This document shows, piece after piece, positions 1-9,796 of a stretch of 64,000 nt of DNA (the stretch's first letter is position 1; the number at the start of each line of letters is the position of its first letter). The stretch is from contig NZ_CP134499.1 in the NCBI RefSeq assembly GCF_031764535.1, forward strand, positions 3,782,001 to 3,846,000, given 5' to 3'. This DNA is from Pseudomonas sp. SG20056 (GTDB taxonomy: Bacteria; Pseudomonadota; Gammaproteobacteria; Pseudomonadales; Pseudomonadaceae). The position numbers were made by a program, and so were the translations under genes. The notes below the pieces were generated by a model that had not been told where the DNA came from, made no database searches, and saw only the letters and a list, made by a program, of their open reading frames with translations.

Positions 1-726
1 GACATGTACATGCCTGAGTGCAACGGCCCGGAGCTGGCCCAGGTGATCCGCCACAACGACCGCTATGTCAGCGTGCCGATCATCTACCTGTCCGCCGAAG
101 ACGACCTGGACAAGCAGCTCGACGCGATGAGCGAAGGCGGCGACGACTTCCTCACCAAACCGATCAAGCCACGCCACCTGATCGCCACCGTACGCAACCG
201 CGCTGCCCGCGCGCGCAGCCTCAAGGCGCGGATGGTGCGTGACAGCCTGACCGGCCTGTACAACCACACCCATACCCTGCAATTGCTCGAAGATGCGCGT
301 TTCCGTGCCGAACGCGACAGCCAGCCGCTGAGCTTTGCGATGATCGATATCGACTTCTTCAAGAAGGTCAACGACACCTACGGTCACCCCATGGGCGACC
401 GGGTGATCAAGAGCCTGGCGCTGTTTCTCAAGCAGCGTCTGCGCAAGAGCGACCATATCGGCCGTTACGGCGGCGAAGAGTTCGCCGTGGTGATGCCCGA
501 CACCGACGCCGAATCGGCCCGCCGGGTCCTCGACGACATCCGCCAGCGCTTCGCGGAAATCCAGTATTCGGCGCAGCCGCATGACCTGTCCTGCACCTTC
601 AGCTGCGGCATCGCCCAGCTGGCGCCGCAACTGGACGGCAAACTGCTCTCGCAGCAAGCCGACCAGGCCCTGTATGTGGCCAAACACGGCGGACGCAACC
701 AGGTAGCGATCTATCAGGGCGACTGA
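1..726 (+). CDS. gcbA: GcbA-like response regulator diguanylate cyclase (3' part)
   Basis: The gene runs off the left edge, so the N-terminus is missing. What remains is the second half of a receiver domain followed by a GGDEF domain. The first codon in the window is the Asp of DMYMP, the expected phosphoacceptor. YLSAED and the TKPIKP lysine complete the receiver signature. The catalytic GGEEF is at nucleotides 469-483. An RKSD sequence lies five residues upstream and fits the RxxD inhibitory site for c-di-GMP. The family makes c-di-GMP from two GTP in the cytoplasm. The name rests on its place beside ctpL and dsbD, as PA4843 in P. aeruginosa, where GcbA acts in attachment and dispersal. Biochemistry is certain at family level; the ortholog name is inference. 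Confidence 0.85.
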   Translation, partial: DMYMPECNGPELAQVIRHNDRYVSVPIIYLSAEDDLDKQLDAMSEGGDDFLTKPIKPRHLIATVRNRAARARSLKARMVRDSLTGLYNHTHTLQLLEDARFRAERDSQPLSFAMIDIDFFKKVNDTYGHPMGDRVIKSLALFLKQRLRKSDHIGRYGGEEFAVVMPDTDAESARRVLDDIRQRFAEIQYSAQPHDLSCTFSCGIAQLAPQLDGKLLSQQADQALYVAKHGGRNQVAIYQGD

Positions 727-741
727 GACTCGCCTCGATAG
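711..741 (+). other. Hairpin overlapping the gcbA stop codon
   Basis: CTATC pairs with GATAG and GGCGA with TCGCC around a 7-nt loop, spanning the stop codon. No T-run follows, so it is a weak candidate for a terminator or RNA-stability element. Confidence 0.3.
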
Positions 742-790
742 ACCTGAGCCGCCACTAACCACCCGGCAGAAAACTGTGACGCAGTCGGCG

Positions 791-808
791 CCGTCATATT
801 ACGGTCAC
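791..808 (+). promoter_or_regulatory. Pho-box-like PhoB site upstream of ctpL
   Basis: The sequence CCGTCATATTACGGTCAC contains two direct GTCAY repeats 11 bp apart. It matches about 14 of 18 positions of the Pho box consensus CTGTCATANATCTGTCAY. A -10-like TAAATT lies at 819-824, about 10 nt downstream, as expected where a Pho box replaces the -35 element. The downstream gene is a CtpL-like receptor, and CtpL mediates phosphate taxis under phosphate limitation in P. aeruginosa. Confidence 0.6.
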
Positions 809-891
809 GAAAAAGCAATAAATTCTGAGGCTTAGCAGCCGCCCTGACGCATCCGTCGGCGGCCGGAACCGTTCGTTGTCGGTCGAGCCCT

Positions 892-2856
892 ATGCGCCTT
901 AAATCCCTTACCAACCTCAACACCCTGCTGCTGGTCACCGTTTGCGTGGCCCTGGCCGTGACGCTCTGGTGGTCGCAGCGTGCCCTGGAGCGCCCTTATC
1001 TGCTGATGGCCCGCTACCTGAGCCTGTCTCAACAGTTCCAAGGCGAAGCCGCGCAGAACATCAGCGCCTACCTGGAAAGCGGCGACGCCCTGCGCCACAG
1101 CGCCGCCCTGCAATCGCTGGACAGCCTCGAACAGGCCATGACTGAACTGCCCACGCAATTGGCGGATAACCTGCGTCCCAGCCTCGCTGAACTCAAAGCC
1201 TTCAGTGCCAACGAGCTACTGGCCGCAGGCAAGCTCTCCGCCGATCCGCAAGGCCTGCTGTTACAAGCCGAACGGGAAATGGACGCAGCACTGGAGCAGC
1301 TCGCGCAATACGCCGACAGCGGCGAAGCCAATGCCGCCGCCGCTTACCGCAGCCCGCTGTTCAGCGCGGCACGCCACCTCACCCGCCTGGCCCATGCCCG
1401 CGACAAGCTGGTGCGCAGCGGCCGCAGCGAACTGGCCAGCGAAGTCGAGCGTGAACTGACAGCTCTGGGCAAGCAGGCGCAAACCCTCAGCGACCTACCG
1501 CTGCTCGGCGTGGCCGACGCCAGCCAGTCGTCCAGCGACTCATTTGCTGACATGCTGGGCTTGGACGCCAGCAACGAGAGCAGCGAGGCCGAAGACCGTG
1601 GCATCGCCCTCAAACGCGACCTGGCCAACCTGATCAGCCGCTACCCGGCCGAACTGCAACGCACCCGTAATCTGATCGAACAACGCAGCGCCCTGGCCAG
1701 CAGCACGCGCACGCAGATCGATCAGGTGCAGCAGGCGCTGGCCGCGCTGGAACCGCTGGTACGCGCCGAGCACGGGCGCATCCAGGGCGAAGTGCAGCTG
1801 ATCCTCGGCCTGATGATCGGCCTGATTCTGTTGATCGCACTGATCATCGACACCATCCAGCGGCGCCTAACCCGCGTGCTTGAACGCCTGGTTCCGGCCC
1901 TCTCTGCCTGGGCCGCCGGCGACTTCGCCCATGACATCCATCTCAATTCACGCACACGCGAACTGCGCGACATCGAAGAATCACTCAACCGTCTACGCGC
2001 TTACCTGGTCGACCTGGTCGGCACCATTCGCCGCCACGCCGAACAGGTAGTCGGCTCCAGCCGCACACTGGCCGATCTCAGCGGCGGCCTGCACAGCGGC
2101 GCCGAACGCCAGGCCGGCGACACCGCGCAGATCCGCGATGCCCTCGGCGAGCTGCAGGCCACCATCCAGCAGGTTGCCGGCGATGCCAGCCAGGCCGCCA
2201 ACGCCAGCCGCGACGCCAACCGCGCCTTGGAACAGGGCCAGCAGGTGATTGGCCACAGCCTCACCGGCCTGCACTCGCTGGTTGATGAGGTGCAGGGCAA
2301 CGCCCAGGCCATCGAACGCCTGGCCGAGGAAACCGCGACCATCGGCAACGTGCTGACGGTAATTCGCGGCATCGCCGAGCAGACCAATCTGCTCGCCCTG
2401 AATGCCGCCATCGAAGCGGCGCGAGCTGGTGAGTTGGGCCGCGGCTTCGCCGTGGTGGCTGATGAAGTGCGCTCGCTGTCGCAGCGCACCAGCGGCGCCA
2501 CCGCACAGATTCAGGAGCTGATCGGCCGCCTGCAACAGGCCGCACTGCAATCGGTACAAGCCATGCGCACCCAGGTCGAACACGCTGAAGCCACCGCCAG
2601 TCAGGCGGAAGCCGCCGATGGCGCACTGGATGAAATCGTCGTGGCAATCCGCACCATCGCCAGCATGGCCGAACGGATTGCCGACGCCACCGCGCAGCAG
2701 AGCGACGCGGTCAGCGAAATTCGCGGGCATAGCGAGCGCATCCATCAACTTGGCGGCGACAACCTGCAACGCATCGGCGAGGGCCGCAATCAGGGCGACC
2801 AGCTGCTGCAACTCGGTGGCCAACTGCATACTGCCGTGCAGGCGTTCAGGGTCTAA
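892..2856 (+). CDS. ctpL: CtpL-like methyl-accepting chemotaxis protein
   Basis: A 654-residue chemoreceptor. One membrane segment sits near residues 10-30, a large helical periplasmic region follows, and a second membrane segment lies near 303-323. A HAMP region precedes the long signalling coiled coil. The conserved hairpin tip ([19 protein letters not shown] and following) is around residues 495-530 and couples to CheA/CheW. The protein lacks a C-terminal pentapeptide tether. The position between gcbA and dsbD matches PA4844 (ctpL), a receptor for inorganic phosphate and chloroanilines. The periplasmic domain looks helical rather than Cache-type, which fits CtpL. A Pho-box-like site lies about 85 bp upstream, supporting induction by phosphate starvation. 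The ligand is inferred from synteny. Confidence 0.8.
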   Translation: MRLKSLTNLNTLLLVTVCVALAVTLWWSQRALERPYLLMARYLSLSQQFQGEAAQNISAYLESGDALRHSAALQSLDSLEQAMTELPTQLADNLRPSLAELKAFSANELLAAGKLSADPQGLLLQAEREMDAALEQLAQYADSGEANAAAAYRSPLFSAARHLTRLAHARDKLVRSGRSELASEVERELTALGKQAQTLSDLPLLGVADASQSSSDSFADMLGLDASNESSEAEDRGIALKRDLANLISRYPAELQRTRNLIEQRSALASSTRTQIDQVQQALAALEPLVRAEHGRIQGEVQLILGLMIGLILLIALIIDTIQRRLTRVLERLVPALSAWAAGDFAHDIHLNSRTRELRDIEESLNRLRAYLVDLVGTIRRHAEQVVGSSRTLADLSGGLHSGAERQAGDTAQIRDALGELQATIQQVAGDASQAANASRDANRALEQGQQVIGHSLTGLHSLVDEVQGNAQAIERLAEETATIGNVLTVIRGIAEQTNLLALNAAIEAARAGELGRGFAVVADEVRSLSQRTSGATAQIQELIGRLQQAALQSVQAMRTQVEHAEATASQAEAADGALDEIVVAIRTIASMAERIADATAQQSDAVSEIRGHSERIHQLGGDNLQRIGEGRNQGDQLLQLGGQLHTAVQAFRV

Positions 2857-2993
2857 CAGACGGTTAACGGCCGCTGGCGCGGCAATCTGTCGCGCGCCAT
2901 CCAGCCTGCAGACAAGACCGCTTACAGCCTGGGTCGTGCCCTGAGCCACCCGCCTCCGCTATGATGCGGCGATTCCCGCATCACGAGCCTGCC

Positions 2994-4763
2994 ATGCACC
3001 GTCTACTCAGCCTGCTTCTGCTTCTGGTCGTACTGCCGGCCAGCGCCGGCCTGTTCGATAAGCCGACCGCTCCTGCGCAATTTGGCGCGCCCCTGAACAA
3101 CAGCGCGGATTTCCTGCCGGTACGCGAGGCGTTCAAGCTGAGCCTGATCAGCAGCTCCAGCGAGTCAGTGAAACTGCGCTTTGTCGCGGCCGAAGGTTAT
3201 TATCTGTACCGGCACCGCTTCAGTTTCAGCAGCGAGCCAGCCGACATTCATCTGGGCCAGGCCGTGTTGCCGGCCGGCCAGGCCAAACATGACGAGTACT
3301 TCGGCGATGTCGAGGTGTACTACGAGGTTCTGGATGTCGAGGTGCCAGTCGACAACCCGGACAATCGCCCCTTCAACCTCAGCGTCCACTATCAGGGCTG
3401 CGCCGACAAAGGTCTGTGCTACCCACCGGAAACCGAAGTGCTGGCGATTGGCGGCGGCGCGCCGCCCAGCAGTGCCACGCCGGAAGCGGCAACGCCGTGG
3501 AGCTGGACCGACCTGGCGCTGTTCTTCCTCGGCGGCCTGGCGCTGACCTTCACCCCCTGCGTGCTGCCGATGCTGCCAATCCTCACCGGCGTGGTGCTGC
3601 GCGGCCAGCCGGGTGGTATGCACAGCCTGGTATTGTCGCTGGCCTACGTGCTGCCGATGGCCCTGAGCTTTGCCATCCTCGGCGCACTGATGGGCCTGTT
3701 CGGCGCCGAACTCAATCTGCAGGCGCGTCTGCAGTCGCCATGGGTGCTGGTGCCGTTTGCGATCTTCTTCGCCCTGTTCGGCGCGGCCAGCCTGGGCTTT
3801 CTTGAACTGCGCCTGCCGGCTGCCATCGACGGCCCGTTACAGCGCCTGAGCCAGAAACTGCAGGGCGGCACAGTTCTCAGCGCCGCAGCGCTCGGCGTGC
3901 TGTCCAGCGTCCTGGTCTCACCTTGCGTATCCGCGCCACTGGCCGGCGCGCTGCTGTACATCAGCGCCAGCGGTGATGCCCTCGGCGGCGGCCTCAAACT
4001 GCTGGCACTGGGTCTCGGCATGGGCGCGCCACTGGTGCTGTTCGCCGTCGGTGGCGGCGCTCTATTGCCGAAATCCGGGCCATGGATGCTTACCGTGCGC
4101 AACCTGTTCGGCGCATTGCTGATGGCGGTGGCCATCTGGCTGCTGGAGCGCGTCGTACCCGGCCCAGTCAGCCTGGCGTTGTGGGGCCTTCTGGCCGCAG
4201 GCATCGCACTGTGGCTCGGCGTGCTGGAACTGACGCCGAAAACCCATCACCAGAAACTCGCGCAACTGCTTGGCCTGCCCCTGCTGGTCTACGCGCTGGT
4301 GGCCTGGGTCGGTGCACTACAGGGTCAGGATGATCCGCTGCGCCCGCTCGGGCGATTGGTCAGCAGCGTAGAAGCGACGCAGCAGGTGCAATCCGGTCAA
4401 TGGCAAACCATCACGACCCCCGCCGAACTCGATGCTGCCTTGCTTGGCGCAAAAAATAACGGCAAGCCGCTGCTGCTCGACTGGTACGCAGACTGGTGCA
4501 TCAGCTGCAAGGTGATCGAACGCGAAGTGCTCAACGCACCGGAAGTCGGCCGCCAACTGGGCGAATACCAACTGGTGCGCTTCGACATCACCGAAAGCAA
4601 CCCCGCCCAGCGCGCCCTGCTCGACCGCTACCAGCTGTTCGGCCCGCCAGCGATTCTGCTGTTCGACGCCAAGGGTGACGAATGGCTGGATCTGCGTGTC
4701 GTAGGTGAGGTGGATGCGGCGACCTTTGCTGCCCGCCTGAGCACGGCGCGGGAACGCTTTTAA
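2994..4763 (+). CDS. dsbD: Thiol:disulfide interchange protein DsbD
   Basis: DsbD carries electrons from cytoplasmic thioredoxin across the inner membrane to periplasmic DsbC/DsbG and cytochrome c maturation. All three cysteine pairs are visible: C136/C142 in the N-terminal periplasmic domain (GCADKGLCYPP), C189 (FTPCVLP) and C311 (SPCVSAP) in the eight-helix membrane core, and C502/C505 in the C-terminal thioredoxin fold (DWCISCK). The start at 2994 gives a normal signal peptide (MHRLLSLLLLLVVLPASA, 589 residues in all). An upstream in-frame ATG at 2961 would put polar residues ahead of it and overlaps a TATGAT -10-like hexamer at 2960-2965. Its position next to aroQ matches PA4845 (dipZ). 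Confidence 0.93.
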   Translation: MHRLLSLLLLLVVLPASAGLFDKPTAPAQFGAPLNNSADFLPVREAFKLSLISSSSESVKLRFVAAEGYYLYRHRFSFSSEPADIHLGQAVLPAGQAKHDEYFGDVEVYYEVLDVEVPVDNPDNRPFNLSVHYQGCADKGLCYPPETEVLAIGGGAPPSSATPEAATPWSWTDLALFFLGGLALTFTPCVLPMLPILTGVVLRGQPGGMHSLVLSLAYVLPMALSFAILGALMGLFGAELNLQARLQSPWVLVPFAIFFALFGAASLGFLELRLPAAIDGPLQRLSQKLQGGTVLSAAALGVLSSVLVSPCVSAPLAGALLYISASGDALGGGLKLLALGLGMGAPLVLFAVGGGALLPKSGPWMLTVRNLFGALLMAVAIWLLERVVPGPVSLALWGLLAAGIALWLGVLELTPKTHHQKLAQLLGLPLLVYALVAWVGALQGQDDPLRPLGRLVSSVEATQQVQSGQWQTITTPAELDAALLGAKNNGKPLLLDWYADWCISCKVIEREVLNAPEVGRQLGEYQLVRFDITESNPAQRALLDRYQLFGPPAILLFDAKGDEWLDLRVVGEVDAATFAARLSTARERF

Positions 4764-4822
4764 CGCCCCGAGTCATATATTTGCCGCAATCTGCGGTCAT
4801 CGTGTCGACTATTGCTGAGAAC

Positions 4823-4851
4823 TGGACAGCCCCGCGCTGTCGCGGCATAGT
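4823..4851 (+). promoter_or_regulatory. Sigma-70-type promoter for aroQ-accBC
   Basis: TGGACA at 4823-4828 and CATAGT at 4846-4851 are separated by exactly 17 nt. They lie 33 bp ahead of the aroQ start, in the only sizeable gap before the aroQ-accB-accC run. Confidence 0.5.
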
Positions 4852-4883
4852 CCTGCGCAGTAGAAAAACAAGGATTAAGGATC

Positions 4884-5333
4884 ATGGCGACCTTATTGGT
4901 ATTGCACGGCCCCAACCTCAACCTGCTCGGCACCCGCGAGCCAGGGGTTTACGGCGCCGTCACCCTGGAGCAGATCAACCTCGACCTGGAGCGCCGCGCA
5001 CGTGAGGCAGGCCACCATCTGCTCTATCTGCAAAGCAATGCCGAATACGAGTTGATTGACCGTATTCACGCCGCAAAAGGCGAAGGTGTCGACTTTATCC
5101 TGATCAATCCTGCCGCTTTTACTCACACCAGCGTCGCATTACGTGACGCATTGCTGGCAGTGAGCATCCCATTCATCGAAGTGCATTTGTCCAACGTGCA
5201 CAAACGCGAAGCTTTCCGCCATCACTCCTACTTTTCAGATGTCGCGGTAGGGGTGATCTGCGGCCTTGGCGCCAGCGGTTATCGACTGGCCCTGGAGGCT
5301 GCACTCGAACAACTTGAACTTAAGCGCCCCTGA
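4884..5333 (+). CDS. aroQ: Type II 3-dehydroquinate dehydratase
   Basis: AroQ converts 3-dehydroquinate to 3-dehydroshikimate in the shikimate pathway, as a cytoplasmic dodecamer. The 149-residue length is normal. Signature stretches are [17 protein letters not shown] near the N-terminus (catalytic loop with Arg and Tyr), [16 protein letters not shown] in the middle, and [18 protein letters not shown] with its catalytic His and substrate-binding residues. A good ribosome site (AAGGATTAAGG) precedes the ATG. Only 22 nt separate it from accB, so the three genes through accC look co-transcribed, as in P. aeruginosa (PA4846-4848). Confidence 0.96.
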   Translation: MATLLVLHGPNLNLLGTREPGVYGAVTLEQINLDLERRAREAGHHLLYLQSNAEYELIDRIHAAKGEGVDFILINPAAFTHTSVALRDALLAVSIPFIEVHLSNVHKREAFRHHSYFSDVAVGVICGLGASGYRLALEAALEQLELKRP

Positions 5334-5355
5334 CCTCACCGGGAGTTGAACCACT

Positions 5356-5817
5356 ATGGATATTCGTAAAGTCAAAAAACTGATCGAGCTGCTGGAAGAA
5401 TCCGGTATCGACGAGCTGGAGATTCGCGAAGGCGAAGAATCCGTGCGGATCAGCCGTCACAGCAAGCAGCCAGCCTTTATGCAACAGCCGATGTACGCTC
5501 AGGCCCCTGCGCCTGCAGCTGCTCCGGTTGCCGCAGCACCGGTCGCCACTGAAGCAGCAGCCCCGGCTGCCGCCAAGCTGAATGGCACCGTAGTGCGCTC
5601 GCCAATGGTCGGCACCTTCTACCGCGCGTCCGGCCCTACTTCGGCCAACTTCGTTGAAGTGGGTTCGAGCGTGAAGAAAGGCGACATTCTCTGCATCGTT
5701 GAAGCGATGAAGATGATGAACCACATCGAGGCCGAAACCAGCGGCGTGATCGAATCCATCCTGGGCGAGAACGGTCAGCCGGTGGAATACGACCAGCCTC
5801 TGTTCACCATCGTTTGA
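5356..5817 (+). CDS. accB: Biotin carboxyl carrier protein of acetyl-CoA carboxylase
   Basis: AccB carries the biotin that shuttles carboxyl groups between biotin carboxylase and carboxyltransferase, in the first step of fatty acid synthesis. The 153-residue protein has an N-terminal helical part, an Ala/Pro-rich linker (about residues 45-75), and a biotinyl domain. The biotinylated lysine is K119 in [12 protein letters not shown]. The usual GGGAG ribosome site is present, and accC follows with a 17-nt gap. Confidence 0.96.
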   Translation: MDIRKVKKLIELLEESGIDELEIREGEESVRISRHSKQPAFMQQPMYAQAPAPAAAPVAAAPVATEAAAPAAAKLNGTVVRSPMVGTFYRASGPTSANFVEVGSSVKKGDILCIVEAMKMMNHIEAETSGVIESILGENGQPVEYDQPLFTIV

Positions 5818-5834
5818 TCCACGGAGAGCCAGCG

Positions 5835-7184
5835 ATGTTGGAAAAAGTTCTGATCGCCAACCGCGGCGAGATCGCCCTGCGCGTCTTGCGCGCCTGTAAA
5901 GAGCTGGGCATCAAGACCGTTGCGGTGCACTCCACCGCCGACCGCGAGTTGATGCACCTGGGCCTGGCCGACGAGTCGGTGTGCATCGGCCCGGCCTCTG
6001 GCGCGCTGTCCTACCTGAATATTCCGGCGATCATCAGCGCCGCTGAAGTCACCGGTGCCACCGCTATTCACCCAGGCTACGGCTTCCTCGCGGAAAACGC
6101 CGATTTCGCCGAACAGGTGGAAAACTCCGGCTTCGCCTTTATCGGCCCGAAAGCTGAGACCATTCGTCTGATGGGCGACAAAGTCTCGGCCAAGGACGCC
6201 ATGAAGCGCGCCGGCGTACCGGTGGTGCCTGGCTCCGACGGCCCACTACCGGAAGACGAAGAAACCGCTCTGCAGATTGCTCGCGAAGTCGGTTACCCGG
6301 TGATCATCAAAGCCGCTGGCGGTGGCGGTGGCCGCGGCATGCGCGTGGTGTACAAGGAAGAAGACCTGATCAAGTCGGCCAAACTGACCCGCAGCGAAGC
6401 CGGTTCGGTATTTGGCAACCCGATGGTCTATCTGGAAAAATTCCTTGGCAACCCACGCCACGTGGAAGTCCAGGTGCTGTCCGACGGCCAGGGCAACGCC
6501 ATCCACCTGGGTGACCGCGACTGCTCGCTGCAGCGCCGCCACCAGAAGGTACTGGAAGAAGCGCCAGCACCGGGTATCGATGAAAAAGCCCGTGCCGAAG
6601 TGCTGCAACGCTGCGTCGATGCCTGCATCGAGATCGGCTATCGCGGCGCCGGCACCTTCGAGTTCCTCTACGAAGACGGCCGCTTCTACTTTATCGAGAT
6701 GAACACCCGCGTGCAGGTTGAGCACCCGGTTTCGGAAATGGTCACCGGCATCGACATCGTCAAGGAGATGCTCAGCATCGCCGCTGGCAACAAGCTGTCG
6801 TTCAAGCAGAGTGACGTAGTGATTCGCGGCCACTCGCTGGAATGCCGGATCAACGCCGAAGACCCGGACAACTTCATGCCCTGCCCTGGCAAGGTCAAAC
6901 ACTTCCACGCGCCAGGCGGCAACGGCGTGCGGATGGACTCGCACCTTTACAGCGGCTACAGCGTGCCACCGCACTACGACTCACTGATCGGCAAGATCAT
7001 CACTTACGGCGCCACCCGCGACGAGGCCATGGCCCGTATGCGCAACGCGCTGGATGAGATCGTGGTCGACGGCATCAAGACCAACGTGCCCCTGCACCGC
7101 GATCTGGTCCGCGACAAAGGCTTCTGCAAAGGCGGCGTAAATATCCATTACCTGGAGAAAAAACTGGGTATGGATAAGCACTAA
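5835..7184 (+). CDS. accC: Acetyl-CoA carboxylase, biotin carboxylase subunit
   Basis: AccC uses ATP and bicarbonate to carboxylate biotin on AccB. It is an ATP-grasp enzyme with the Gly-rich loop [12 protein letters not shown], the HxDRDCS motif ([15 protein letters not shown]) and the [14 protein letters not shown] active-site segment. The start at 5835 ([16 protein letters not shown]) has a GGAGAG ribosome site and gives 449 residues, the family length. An in-frame ATG at 5814 overlaps the accB stop and is less likely. A strong hairpin follows the stop codon. Confidence 0.97.
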   Translation: MLEKVLIANRGEIALRVLRACKELGIKTVAVHSTADRELMHLGLADESVCIGPASGALSYLNIPAIISAAEVTGATAIHPGYGFLAENADFAEQVENSGFAFIGPKAETIRLMGDKVSAKDAMKRAGVPVVPGSDGPLPEDEETALQIAREVGYPVIIKAAGGGGGRGMRVVYKEEDLIKSAKLTRSEAGSVFGNPMVYLEKFLGNPRHVEVQVLSDGQGNAIHLGDRDCSLQRRHQKVLEEAPAPGIDEKARAEVLQRCVDACIEIGYRGAGTFEFLYEDGRFYFIEMNTRVQVEHPVSEMVTGIDIVKEMLSIAAGNKLSFKQSDVVIRGHSLECRINAEDPDNFMPCPGKVKHFHAPGGNGVRMDSHLYSGYSVPPHYDSLIGKIITYGATRDEAMARMRNALDEIVVDGIKTNVPLHRDLVRDKGFCKGGVNIHYLEKKLGMDKH

Positions 7185-7202
7185 GCTTCGGCGAAGCGCA
7201 CA

Positions 7203-7236
7203 GACGAGGGCTGCCATTAGGCGGCCCTCGTCGTTT
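7203..7236 (+). terminator. Hairpin terminator after accC
   Basis: A 13-bp stem (7203-7215 with 7220-7232, one G.T pair) closes a 4-nt ATTA loop and is followed by GTTT. The short T-run makes it a modest intrinsic terminator for the aroQ-accBC operon. Confidence 0.6.
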
Positions 7237-7327
7237 CCGGCCTACCGGCGGTGGCAGCCGTACCACCGCTTCAAGTAAGCTGCGCGCCAATTTGCGCCAT
7301 CCCGCCACAACGCTCACGAGGTTTCCC

Positions 7328-8206
7328 ATGCCCTGGTTACAAGTCCGTCTCGCCATCACCCCGGAGCAGGCGGAAACCTACGAAGATGCGTTGCTGGAAG
7401 TCGGCGCTGTGTCGGTGACCTTTATGGATGCCGAAGACCAGCCGATCTTTGAGCCGGACCTGGGCACCACGCCACTGTGGTCGCACACTCACCTGCTTGC
7501 CCTGTTTGAAGCCGATACCGACGCCAACGCGGTATTTGCCCACCTGCAGCTGCTAACCGACGCCGAATTGCCGGAGCACCAGGCTGAAGTGATCGCCGAT
7601 CAGGACTGGGAGCGCAGCTGGATGGACGGCTTCCAGCCGATGCGCTTCGGTCAGCGCCTGTGGATTGTGCCGAGCTGGCACGCGGCGCCGGAGCCTGACG
7701 CAGTCAACCTGCTGCTCGATCCAGGCCTGGCCTTCGGCACCGGCACTCACCCGACCACCGCGCTGTGCCTGGAGTGGCTGGACGGCCAGCACCTGCAGGA
7801 TTGCAGCGTGATCGACTTCGGTTGCGGCTCGGGCATCCTGGCGATTGCCGCCCTGCTGCTCGGCGCGCCGCAAGCAGTCGGCACCGATATCGATATCCAG
7901 GCCATCGAGGCCTCGCGCGACAATGCCCAGCGCAATGGCATTGACGACGCGCGCTTTCCGCTATACCTGCCTGAAGACATGCCGCAACAGCCTGCGGACG
8001 TCGTCGTGGCCAATATCCTTGCCGGGCCACTGGTGGCGCTGGCGCCGCAGATCACCAGCCTGGTCAAGCCGGGCGGACGCCTGGCGCTGTCGGGCATCCT
8101 TGCCGAACAGGCCGAAGAGGTGCGCACCGCGTATAACGACGCCTTTATCCTCGACCCGACTGCCGACAAAGACGGCTGGGTGCGTATCAGTGGCGTGCGC
8201 CGCTAA
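7328..8206 (+). CDS. prmA: Ribosomal protein L11 methyltransferase
   Basis: PrmA trimethylates lysines and the N-terminus of ribosomal protein L11 using S-adenosylmethionine. The protein is 292 residues, with an N-terminal substrate-binding domain followed by a Rossmann methyltransferase. Key motifs are [14 protein letters not shown] (the loop unique to PrmA), [11 protein letters not shown] (SAM binding) and ANILAGPL (target-base-like NxxP position). The start at 7328 begins MPWLQVRL, as in other PrmA proteins, and follows a GAGG ribosome site. Position after accC matches PA4850. Confidence 0.95.
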   Translation: MPWLQVRLAITPEQAETYEDALLEVGAVSVTFMDAEDQPIFEPDLGTTPLWSHTHLLALFEADTDANAVFAHLQLLTDAELPEHQAEVIADQDWERSWMDGFQPMRFGQRLWIVPSWHAAPEPDAVNLLLDPGLAFGTGTHPTTALCLEWLDGQHLQDCSVIDFGCGSGILAIAALLLGAPQAVGTDIDIQAIEASRDNAQRNGIDDARFPLYLPEDMPQQPADVVVANILAGPLVALAPQITSLVKPGGRLALSGILAEQAEEVRTAYNDAFILDPTADKDGWVRISGVRR

Positions 8207-8282
8207 CCGCCCCAGCGCGCACAGCTGCTGCATTGCCAAGCACTTGCGTTAGACTAGCCGCCTTGATTAGCCGGATCACCGC

Positions 8283-9617
8283 ATGACCCAGAGCTTCGTC
8301 ACCCAGTGCCCCCATTGCCGCACCAGCTTTCGCGTGAACCTTGCGCAGCTGGGTGCAGCCCATGGTGCCGTGCGCTGCGGAGCCTGCCTGCATGTGTTCA
8401 ATGCCGCGCAACAGCTACGTGAACAGGGCCAGCAACTGCCGCCACCGGCAGCGTCTACTGCTGCGCCAACGCCGGCACCACAACCCAGCAAACCTCCCGC
8501 GCCACCAGCACCGCAGCCAGCAGCACCCAGCGCAACCTCTGCAATGCCCGCCGCGCCTGCCAGCAGCAAAACCGGCGATACGCTGTGGATTCACGACGAC
8601 CTGGATCTCGACGGCCTTGATCTAGACGAAGAGCTGGCCAAGCTCGAAGCCCAAGAGCAGCAACTGTCCAAGCAGTTCCTGGCGATTGATAGCGCACCGA
8701 AATACAACGAAGGCTTTCTAACGCCCGAGCCGGCTGAGCACGACCCGCACGACGAGCGCTGGGCCGAAGCCCTGCTGCAGGACGAACTGAGCAAGCCAAC
8801 TGCCAGCCTGAGCGCCAAACCTCAGCCACTGACGCCACCTGCACGCTCGATTCCGCCCGCCCCCGTAATACCAGAGCCCATCAACGCGCCTGATGACGAG
8901 CCACCGCTTGACCTCAACAGCCTTGATCGCCGCCACCCCGAGCCGGAAATCGAGCACATTGAACTGCATGCCGAGCGCGAGCCCTTTGGCGCGCTGGTAG
9001 ACAACCCGCGCGCTGAAGAACCCGCCGTAGCGGCGCCGAAAAAAGCCGCGCGCAGCGAGCCCGAATTGCGTGACGAGCACCTGTTCGAGCTGGATGACGA
9101 GCCACTGCAACTGGACTGGCAACAGCCGAAGAAACCCTGGGGCCGCTGGATCGGCTGGGGCCTGCTGAATCTGCTGGGCGCTGCCGCACTGGCTGGCCAG
9201 TACGTGATGTATCACTTCAATGAACTGGCGCGTCAGGATCAATACCGCCCCTGGTTCGAACAACTCTGCCCGGCGGTCGGTTGCCAGCTGCCGTCCAAGG
9301 TCGACATCACCCAGGTCAAGAGCAGCAACCTGGTGGTGCGCAGCCACCCGGAATTCAGCGGCGCCCTGGTGGTTGACGCGATCCTCTACAACCGAGCGGC
9401 GTTCTCCCAGCCCTTCCCGCTACTGGAAATGCGCTTCGCCGACATCAATGGCCAACTGCTCGCCAGCCGCCGTTTCAAGCCCAGCGAATACCTTGCGGGC
9501 GAGCTGGCCGGCAACGCGGAAATGCCGCCGCAGACACCTATTCACATCTCCCTGGACATCCTCGACCCAGGCACCCAGGCGGTGAACTACAGTCTGAGCT
9601 TCCACTCCCCGGAATAG
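8283..9617 (+). CDS. Zinc-ribbon, DUF3426 membrane protein
   Basis: The 444-residue protein starts with an MJ0042-type zinc ribbon (CPHCRTSF ... RCGACLHVF). A long low-complexity region rich in Ala, Pro and acidic residues follows. One membrane helix lies around residues 290-310 (GRWIGWGLLNLLGAAALAGQ), then a DUF3426 domain of about 130 residues. By topology the ribbon is cytoplasmic and the C-terminal domain periplasmic. The gene sits between prmA and dusB, as in many pseudomonads. No function is established for the family. The domain assignment is firm; the role is unknown. Confidence 0.82.
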   Translation: MTQSFVTQCPHCRTSFRVNLAQLGAAHGAVRCGACLHVFNAAQQLREQGQQLPPPAASTAAPTPAPQPSKPPAPPAPQPAAPSATSAMPAAPASSKTGDTLWIHDDLDLDGLDLDEELAKLEAQEQQLSKQFLAIDSAPKYNEGFLTPEPAEHDPHDERWAEALLQDELSKPTASLSAKPQPLTPPARSIPPAPVIPEPINAPDDEPPLDLNSLDRRHPEPEIEHIELHAEREPFGALVDNPRAEEPAVAAPKKAARSEPELRDEHLFELDDEPLQLDWQQPKKPWGRWIGWGLLNLLGAAALAGQYVMYHFNELARQDQYRPWFEQLCPAVGCQLPSKVDITQVKSSNLVVRSHPEFSGALVVDAILYNRAAFSQPFPLLEMRFADINGQLLASRRFKPSEYLAGELAGNAEMPPQTPIHISLDILDPGTQAVNYSLSFHSPE

Positions 9618-9681
9618 CCTGCACCCGGCGGATTGCTTGAAAATCCGCCGCAACCAAACCCTTCGCGATAAGCCCAGAGCT

Positions 9682-9696
9682 GTTCAGAATTTGTTC
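9682..9696 (+). promoter_or_regulatory. Fis-binding-like site upstream of dusB-fis
   Basis: GTTCAGAATTTGTTC matches the degenerate Fis consensus GNTYAAAWTTTRANC at all but two positions. It lies about 100 bp ahead of dusB, the first gene of the fis operon. Fis represses its own operon in enterobacteria, so autoregulation is a reasonable inference here. Confidence 0.45.
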
Positions 9697-9796
9697 AAAA
9701 CAGCCTTTCTCCGGTCATCCAGAGCGGGTATCATGCCCACCCTTTTTCGCACTCTCCTATTTGTTCAACAGCAGGTCTCTTGAGCAGGGAAGCCCT

